Below are positions 62,701 to 64,000 of a stretch of DNA of 64,000 nucleotides, in pieces. The translations under genes were made by a program, and so were the position numbers. The notes under the pieces were generated by a model. It worked only from the letters and a program-made list of their open reading frames with translations, searched no databases and was not told the DNA's origin. Every line of letters starts with the position of its first letter. Position 1 is the stretch's first letter. Source of the stretch: Porites lobata. Taxonomy: Eukaryota; Cnidaria; Anthozoa; Scleractinia; Poritidae. The DNA lies in NCBI GenBank assembly GCA_942486035.1, contig CALNXK010000044.1, positions 3,087,501-3,151,500 on the forward strand. The letters run 5' to 3'.

Positions 62701-63857
62701 CACTCTCTTTTGCCTGCGAATGTCATGCAACAGATACCTGCCCACAAATTGACCCAGCCGCCAAATTATGACATGGGAATGGCTTAGGACATTATATGAA
62801 ATCTTACATGAGGTACATACTATCAAAATTCGCTTTCATCATTGTAATGACAAAATAATCTTTGCCAGTTACTGAATAAGGGCCCAGAAACCAAACAATG
62901 CATAAAAAAGTTCGAATTTTGAGAAAAAATATGGGCTAAATTTCAAACTAAAGCACAGAAAAACTCAAAAGTACATTAATTTTTCAATCAAGGGTCAAGA
63001 ATCAAGTACTAGGAATCATGAAGCATTTGGCAAGAATTACATCCAGAGTTCAGTCTTACAAGAGAGAAAGCAAAAGATTCAGCATTGACTAAATTTTTGA
63101 CATCTTACATTGGCATCAAGAGAAAATTCTACTTGTAAAAATTAATCTATTTAGCAGTGCACACTTACCCTGACTTGATTTAACCTTGATATTATTAAGG
63201 ATGTGTTGACCTTCAAGAAAAAATTAATGACAAAAATGTTACATGTAACTGCATATTCGCCTATAAAAATTAATAATAATATAAAGGTGTGCATGTACGT
63301 GTAATTCTTGTAGTATTTACCACAAATGTGATTCATGGTTTTAAAGGGCAAAGGGCATTAAGACTAGTTTGATGTTTAATCTTTTTCAAGACTGTTGAAA
63401 CTGCAAAGGGTTTGAAAGAATAATGTTTATATCCTCATACAGAAGAACCACAGAGAAGTGTACATAGAGAGATGCTCAAGGAGGATGCTTGTAGCATGGT
63501 CAATAGCCATTTTTCATGTAACAAAACACACGTATTATGGGCCTACATATATATTTCAAAAATTATACCAGATTGCAAATATTGTGCATGAAATTATTGC
63601 ATTATGCAAAGTGCAACCGGGGAGATGCAAAGTGCAACCAGGGAGATGCAAAGTGAAAGAAAGGTCACCTTGGAGACAGAGCTGACAGCACCCTCTGTGG
63701 AAGGCCTTGCTGTTTCAGTCTCATTCATTTCCAATACAGGCAGACTAGCAGATGCAGGTGCTCTTGACTGCGTGGCTAGGGGTCTCTCATTATTTGCAGT
63801 ACTTGAGGGTGGATTCTGAGGTCTGGTGGCCCTGGATTTGGGACTTTGCTGAACAGG
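30975..63857 (-). CDS. PCM1: PCM1, pericentriolar material 1 / centriolar satellite scaffold (5' partial)
   Basis: In animals PCM1 is the coiled-coil scaffold of centriolar satellites, which deliver proteins to centrosomes and cilia. Fifty exons with GT-AG borders and consistent phase: 63857-63669, 63210-63169, 62159-62094, 61653-61555, 60670-60599, 60215-60123, 59795-59712, 57511-57383, 56760-56674, 56184-56095, 55596-55582, 55377-55336, 55078-54937, 54638-54500, 54144-54084, 53181-52967, 52465-52402, 51908-51748, 51616-51553, 50836-50539, 50438-50281, 49006-48808, 48252-47945, 47649-47427, 46880-46825, 45947-45701, 45166-44742, 44211-43929, 42567-42339, 41979-41959, 41564-41456, 41132-40992, 40079-39999, 39258-39091, 38364-38203, 37584-37531, 37240-37133, 36282-36209, 35932-35840, 35726-35690, 35026-34926, 34576-34333, 34076-34030, 33757-33724, 33367-33318, 32775-32529, 32137-32066, 31717-31633, 31217-31182, 31021-30975. 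The total is 6,291 nt, 2,096 codons plus TAA. Human PCM1 is about 2,024 residues, and this copy still lacks its N-terminus. Confidence 0.95.
32947..33163 (+). mobile_element. MITE with GCC(C/A)ATTCACACCAA terminal inverted repeats, copy 1
   Basis: The ends GCCATATTCACACCAA (32947-32962) and TTGGTGTGAATGGGGC (33148-33163) are near-perfect inverted repeats. The interior has a second inverted pair of AAACACGTTTAAG / AAACATGTTTAAT type. It is 217 bp, non-coding, in the intron between PCM1 exons 46 and 45. A second copy lies in opposite orientation at 46,474-46,717. Confidence 0.7.
33318..35026 (-). CDS. PCM1: PCM1 exons 41-45, acidic linker
   Basis: Exons 35026-34926, 34576-34333, 34076-34030, 33757-33724 and 33367-33318. 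The 244-bp exon is extremely Glu/Asp/Ser-rich (EESSTEDSSSSEESGAED and a long Glu run). The two short exons before the last are joined by phase. The 50-bp exon ends KLELSASESKPFSS and joins FGSGEEDGEE, aligning with human NLSKAETQALTNYGSGEDENEDEE. This alignment fixes an exon that would otherwise be missed and restores phase. Confidence 0.9.
33421..33606 (+). repeat. CAAT/TCAA tetranucleotide microsatellite
   Basis: About 180 bp of TCAA repeats with interspersed TCAC, ACCA and TCAG variants, in the intron between PCM1 exons 45 and 44. The overlapping plus-strand ORF of Ser-Ile-Asn-Gln repeats is an artefact. Confidence 0.95.
35578..35637 (+). repeat. A/C-rich simple repeat
   Basis: AAAC, AACC and AAC repeats over about 60 bp in the intron between PCM1 exons 41 and 40. 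No function is suggested. Confidence 0.7.
35690..37240 (-). CDS. PCM1: PCM1 exons 37-40, C-terminal helical domain
   Basis: Exons 37240-37133, 36282-36209, 35932-35840 and 35726-35690. Matches: EVIPYLNEHMEDSCSPDLL to human EVIPFLKEHMDEVCSSQLL; EFGRFFHKQLASILQDSLAR to EFVKFFHKQLGSILQDSLAK; MKDCGEDMLVDMSEILFNEL and AFFRLMQDLD to LKDCGEDLLVEISEVLFNEL and AFFKLMQDLD. The 37-bp exon replaces the human NNSITVKQRCKRK region with a shorter basic segment. Confidence 0.97.
37531..40079 (-). CDS. PCM1: PCM1 exons 33-36
   Basis: Exons 40079-39999, 39258-39091, 38364-38203 and 37584-37531, all phase 0. Matches: SNSELTPSETVETFEDDESE to human SNSELTPSESLATTDDETFE; GLGDTVIHLDK joined to ALSRMREYERLRTE, matching DLGNTVIHLDQALARMREYERMKTE; YPRIDTQALDHLIKSIM matching CPRIDTQQLDRQIKAIM. 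The order matches the human protein exactly. Confidence 0.97.
37640..37930 (+). repeat. dispersed repeat with 14-bp fold-back core
   Basis: AAGTCAATAGCCCA (37837-37850) and TGGGCTATTGACTT (37868-37881) form a perfect inverted repeat. They are embedded in ACTAGTTGGATTTTACTAAA and CTCGAGGAATAATTGTTAAA sequence of transposon-like appearance. The intron between PCM1 exons 36 and 35 hosts it. The element borders are estimated. Confidence 0.5.
39278..39380 (+). mobile_element. degenerate CAGTCGAACCTC-type MITE fragment
   Basis: It begins CAGTCCAACCTCTACTGACG and contains CTCTCAAGAACGGCCATTC and ACATTCACTCTTGTTTTAACC, matching the intact element at 42,811-42,954. The right end is not recognisable. 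It lies in a PCM1 intron just upstream of an exon acceptor. Confidence 0.55.
40178..40751 (+). mobile_element. TA-flanked element with CAGTGGAGTCCT ends
   Basis: TACAGTGGAGTCCT (40178-40191) and AGGAGTCCACTGTA (40738-40751) are inverted with one mismatch, giving CAGTGGAGTCC ends next to TA dinucleotides. Internal ATCGAACCTCG / GATAACTCGAAC pieces suggest further inverted structure. A nested G-rich repeat (about 40,480-40,650, GTGCCGGATCCAGACCTTGAG then a run of G) is inserted inside. It is non-coding. Confidence 0.6.
40992..41979 (-). CDS. PCM1: PCM1 exons 30-32, most conserved C-terminal box
   Basis: A 21-bp microexon (41979-41959, SSLQEPDR with split codons) joins 41564-41456 and 41132-40992. 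They encode GSEFSLFEALRDSIYSEVAT then LISLNESRPHFL, nearly identical to human GSDFSMFEALRDTIYSEVAT-LISQNESRPHFL. Next comes LELFRELQLLTSDYLRQRAL-YALQDLVTRFL, against human IELFHELQLLNTDYLRQRAL-YALQDIVSRHI. Both large exons have standard donors (GTAAGA, GTAAGC). Confidence 0.97.
41207..41370 (+). mobile_element. CAGTCGAACCTC-type MITE copy with expanded G-runs
   Basis: It shares GCGAACCTCCACAAACGGGC, CAGTCCATACATTGATTCTC and GTGGCCGTTGTGAAGACGTT with the element at 42,811-42,954, in the same order. Two runs of G (about 9 and 12) near 41,255 and 41,286 are expansions of a purine tract. The ends are eroded. Confidence 0.55.
42339..44211 (-). CDS. PCM1: PCM1 exons 28-29, disordered Ser/Thr/Pro linker
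   Basis: Exons 44211-43929 and 42567-42339, 94 and 76 codons. Composition is low-complexity Ser/Pro/Thr/Ala with little primary conservation, as in the equivalent disordered part of vertebrate PCM1. VKQKRKYDPSSYQG occurs at the end of the first. Identity rests on frame continuity between conserved blocks on both sides. Confidence 0.85.
42811..42954 (+). mobile_element. TA-flanked MITE with CAGT(C/T)GAACCTC ends
   Basis: CAGTCGAACCTCC at 42811 and GGTTCAACTG ending at 42954 are inverted repeats, each next to TA. Internal repeats of CTCTACAACGGCCATTTT and CAGTCCATACATTGACTC link it to related copies at 39.3 and 41.2 kb. It is 144 bp and non-coding, in a PCM1 intron. Confidence 0.65.
44742..46880 (-). 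CDS. PCM1: PCM1 exons 25-27, coiled coil and Gln-rich helix
   Basis: Exons 46880-46825, 45947-45701 and 45166-44742. The second encodes MERQVWEQHCERLHQEVANL then CNDLLRDQQMLVS (human EEKEQWQEQINQLKKQLDF...CQTLMQDQQTLS). The third encodes SLNQCYSQLQQQHQDMAVL (human HQLNQCYTQLTWQQNNVQRL), then a Pro/Ser/Phe-rich low-complexity tail with FMNLPFHSPQQPPFS. The 56-bp exon is weakly conserved but keeps phase exactly. Confidence 0.92.
46474..46717 (-). mobile_element. MITE with GCCCCATTCACACCAA terminal inverted repeats, copy 2
   Basis: GCCCCATTCACACCAA (46474-46489) and CTGGTGTAAATGGGGC (46702-46717) form the ends. Internal AACATGTTTAAAAGC, TTTAAAATTGTT, ACAAAGCATGTG and CTGTGTAAAAACCTGTG relate it to 32,947-33,163 in inverse orientation. 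It lies in the intron between PCM1 exons 26 and 25. Confidence 0.7.
47427..49006 (-). CDS. PCM1: PCM1 exons 22-24, conserved ATWGGSTQ box
   Basis: Exons 49006-48808, 48252-47945 and 47649-47427. Key matches: LVWSELRRQRELHEEKLKKR to human ELWSEMRRHEMLREELRQRR; TATWGGSTQ to MATWGGSTQ; PEGIVQAEEEEEEQ to SEGIVRTDEEEEEEQ. A basic cluster NRNKKRKLDS near the end of the third exon could be a nuclear-type signal, but I would not assign it a function. Confidence 0.95.
50281..50836 (-). CDS. PCM1: PCM1 exons 20-21, poly-acidic tract and coiled coil
   Basis: Exon 50836-50539 encodes an acidic stretch with a near-pure Asp run from ATC/GTC trinucleotides (50,716-50,791), then EGEDEEERGESNR and more acidic residues. 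Exon 50438-50281 encodes YQRYLRKQTEELEQLQQER then QRLLEMQEELTRM, matching human FYEAKLQQQQRELKQLQEER-KKLIDIQEKIQAL. The acceptor of the second exon is a NAGNAG (CTCAGCAG), so one Ala may be optional. Confidence 0.93.
51553..53181 (-). CDS. PCM1: PCM1 exons 16-19, linker and coiled coils
   Basis: Exons 53181-52967, 52465-52402, 51908-51748 and 51616-51553. The first pair ends LQEARARVAHLFKQTNENVQ. The second reads DDPEFQAKV joined to KLNSAKQKLKQLQELVKKIQ, which matches human DAEFEQKINRLMAAKQKLRQLQDLVAMVQ. The two pairs have the same intron phase (2) and the same 64-bp short exon length, which hints at an ancient internal duplication of a linker-plus-coil unit. Confidence 0.93.
52030..52280 (+). 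repeat. unidentified intronic sequence with recurring GGGCTAGT / TTGCCC motif
   Basis: GGGCTAGTGGA, GGGTTAGTGAA, GGGCGAGTGAA, GGGCTAGTTGAA and GGGCTAGTTTA recur with TTGCCCGATGGGC and TTGCCCAAATGGCAAG. A plus-strand frame of 92 codons runs through it but has no family I recognise. It could be an internally repetitive transposon remnant. It sits in the intron between PCM1 exons 18 and 17. Confidence 0.35.
54084..54638 (-). CDS. PCM1: PCM1 exons 14-15, acidic linker and coiled coil
   Basis: Exons 54638-54500 (139 bp) and 54144-54084 (61 bp) join within a Gln codon. Across the junction the protein reads EKLQKLQDVRDRLKQLRDL followed by IGHYQ, aligning with human EKLQKLNEVRKRLNELREL-VHYYEQ. The match across a phase-2 intron confirms both splice sites. 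Confidence 0.95.
54937..57511 (-). CDS. PCM1: PCM1 exons 8-13, linker and coiled coil
   Basis: Exons 57511-57383, 56760-56674, 56184-56095, 55596-55582, 55377-55336 and 55078-54937. The last contains LENKLMVLEAKKEQMDTLL then RELQSLKEAQ, matching human VELFSKMRVLQEKKQKMDKLL-GELHTLRDQ. The middle exons are poorly conserved. The 15-bp microexon (KLCSQ) is supported only by splice sites and phase, and 56184-56095 (30 codons, donor CAA|GTAATG) by phase and acceptor. The donor of 55377-55336 (GAG|GTTTGA) is weak. Confidence 0.8.
57806..57985. mobile_element. fold-back element inside the left arm
   Basis: CACTTGTCTTGCAACATTGC with AAAACAAGTTGAATAGC at the left pairs with GCTATTCAACTCATTTTGAA and GCAATGTTGCAAGACAAGTC at the right, an inverted repeat of about 44 bp with few mismatches. 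The centre has a second hairpin-like pair (ACAACCTGATTTGTTGCCAG region). It is non-coding. Confidence 0.65.
58309..58785 (+). pseudogene. RecQ-like DNA helicase relic
   Basis: Frame 1 encodes KPKQEMAIYSLLQRRDVM and STRFGKSMIFTVFAMAKEE. These resemble RecQ motif 0 ('KPxQxxAI', with its Gln) and motif I ('PTGxGKS', here with Pro and first Gly changed, 58378-58398). Frame 2 continues with ISEMVSLRCKAMDL and AIVVDESHMVED, the DExH box at 58664-58675. Between them there is at least one frameshift (near 58,500) and one stop (near 58,611), and much of the core is deleted. It is on the strand opposite PCM1, inside its intron and inside the inverted-arm composite. Not functional. Confidence 0.65.
58845..58876. 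other. perfect 15-bp hairpin
   Basis: AACTACAAACCAAGG (58845-58859) and CCTTGGTTTGTAGTT (58862-58876) are perfect inverted repeats separated by two bases. It is in a PCM1 intron, within the composite repeat and downstream of the helicase relic. Probably a small transposon scar or fold-back remnant; no regulatory role is evident. Confidence 0.6.
59712..60670 (-). CDS. PCM1: PCM1 exons 5-7, coiled coil
   Basis: Exons 60670-60599, 60215-60123 and 59795-59712 (24, 31 and 28 codons, all phase 0). LRQQHALLKKMLEQQQQ followed by LKELQNRQATLLTLQRDAE matches human LKKQHDLLKRMLQQQEQ-LRALQGRQAALLALQHKAE. This is one of the strongest N-terminal matches and fixes the identity of the gene. Confidence 0.95.
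61158..61352. mobile_element. MITE with 28-bp inverted ends
   Basis: TTATTATATAAACACCAATG... (61158-61185) is the reverse complement of 61325-61352 with two mismatches. The centre contains a second palindrome (CATGAAAATAACATG / CATGTTATTTTCACATG). It is 195 bp and non-coding, in the intron between PCM1 exons 5 and 4. Confidence 0.75.
61355..61505. mobile_element. fold-back repeat of the GGAGATACAAAATTT family
   Basis: GGAGATACAAAATTTCTCTT plus CATGTGTTGAAAATATTTCA on the left arm mirrors TGAAATACTTTTCAACACTC plus GAAGATAAATTTTGTATCTC on the right arm. The loop TTTGCTGCGCTCACT is short. It directly abuts the MITE at 61,158-61,352. A one-arm copy lies at 2,148-2,226. Confidence 0.7.
61555..63210 (-). 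CDS. PCM1: PCM1 exons 2-4, first conserved coiled coil
   Basis: Exons 63210-63169, 62159-62094 and 61653-61555 join in phase 0. They encode LIISRLNQVRDFLRQATAM, aligning with human IVSRLVQIRDYITKASSM, then KLIRQLKQQERAYVELLE, aligning with HLIDHLKEQEKSYMKFLQ. The charged heptad pattern indicates the first coiled coil of the self-association region. Introns contain the fold-back repeats at 61.2-61.5 kb. Confidence 0.93.
63604..63655 (+). repeat. 21-bp minisatellite, 2.5 units
   Basis: ATGCAAAGTGCAACCGGGGA(G) at 63604, repeated at 63625 with one change, and a partial third at 63646. It lies 14 bp inside the intron from the donor of the first PCM1 exon in the window. Confidence 0.8.
63669..63857 (-). 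CDS. PCM1: PCM1 exon 1 of the window, N-terminal linker
   Basis: A 63-codon phase-0 exon, Pro/Ser/Thr/Arg-rich with no predicted structure (starts PVQQSPKSRATRPQ, ends ...STEGAVSSVSK). It has little sequence conservation with vertebrates. Its place rests on the intact frame, the acceptor CTGTAG, the donor AAG|GTGACC and correct joining to the conserved next exon. The donor is followed in the intron by a 21-bp minisatellite. Earlier exons, including the start codon, lie outside the window. Confidence 0.75.
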
Positions 63858-64000
63858 CTACAGTTACAGAGAATAAAAAAAATAATTTAAAATTATACAA
63901 GAACGACAAAACTTTCATTCTGGGAGCTGTGGCAGACTGTAATCTTGAATACTTTTTAATGACCTGTGTGGAAAATGCTTTGTATATGCATGTTGCCACT

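Noticed and set aside
62391..62747. 118-codon minus-strand ORF between PCM1 exons 2 and 3
   Set aside because: No domain or homologue recognised, no matching splice sites in phase with the neighbouring exons, AT-rich intron sequence.

Overview
The window is eukaryotic and most likely from a cnidarian, probably a stony coral. It contains one very intron-rich gene with GT-AG introns, fold-back MITE-like repeats, and high-copy repeat types (an 'AGCCTGCGTAGCATGGCGG' family and a 'GGAGATACAAAATTT...' family) that I associate from memory with coral genomes. The species call is an inference. There are no bacterial-style operons.

Layout. (1) 1-4,920: gene-poor repeat island with two fold-back elements, a tRNA-like/SINE-head sequence on the minus strand, a pair of diverged direct repeats and a 2.5-copy array of a 170-bp unit. 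(2) About 4,930-28,345: a 23-kb AT-rich satellite of roughly 168 bp per unit, about 139 units. A younger, homogenised core (about 7,680-26,690) is flanked on both sides by an older subtype. The right-hand block of the old subtype (about 26,790-28,345) is in inverted orientation. The core contains multi-unit duplications with offsets near 12 and 15 units. (3) 28,345-30,974: intergenic sequence and the probable 3' UTR of the next gene. (4) 30,975-63,857: a minus-strand gene that I could reconstruct exon by exon as PCM1 (pericentriolar material 1). Fifty coding exons with consistent phases total 6,291 nt (2,096 codons plus stop). The gene continues beyond the right end of the window, so its N-terminus is missing.

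PCM1 is the scaffold of centriolar satellites in animals. Nearly every region conserved between this protein and human PCM1 can be aligned: N-terminal and central coiled coils, the ATWGGSTQ box, the LNQCYSQL helix, the EFSLFEALRD-SIYSEVATLI box, the LRQRALYALQD helix, the C-terminal helical domain and the last residues. The vertebrate LIR (GABARAP-binding) aromatic residue is not conserved.

The PCM1 introns carry many mobile-element remnants: a TA-flanked CAGTGGAGTCC-ended element with a nested G-rich repeat, CAGTCGAACCTC-ended MITEs, two inverted copies of a GCCCCATTCACACCAA-ended MITE, fold-back elements near 61.2-61.5 kb, a CAAT microsatellite, and a 1.8-kb composite with inverted arms that encloses a decayed RecQ-like helicase fragment (Walker A-like and DESH motifs in two frames).

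The most unusual items are the age-layered satellite with an inverted edge and the helicase-bearing composite element. I did not find evidence for a wholly new gene system.
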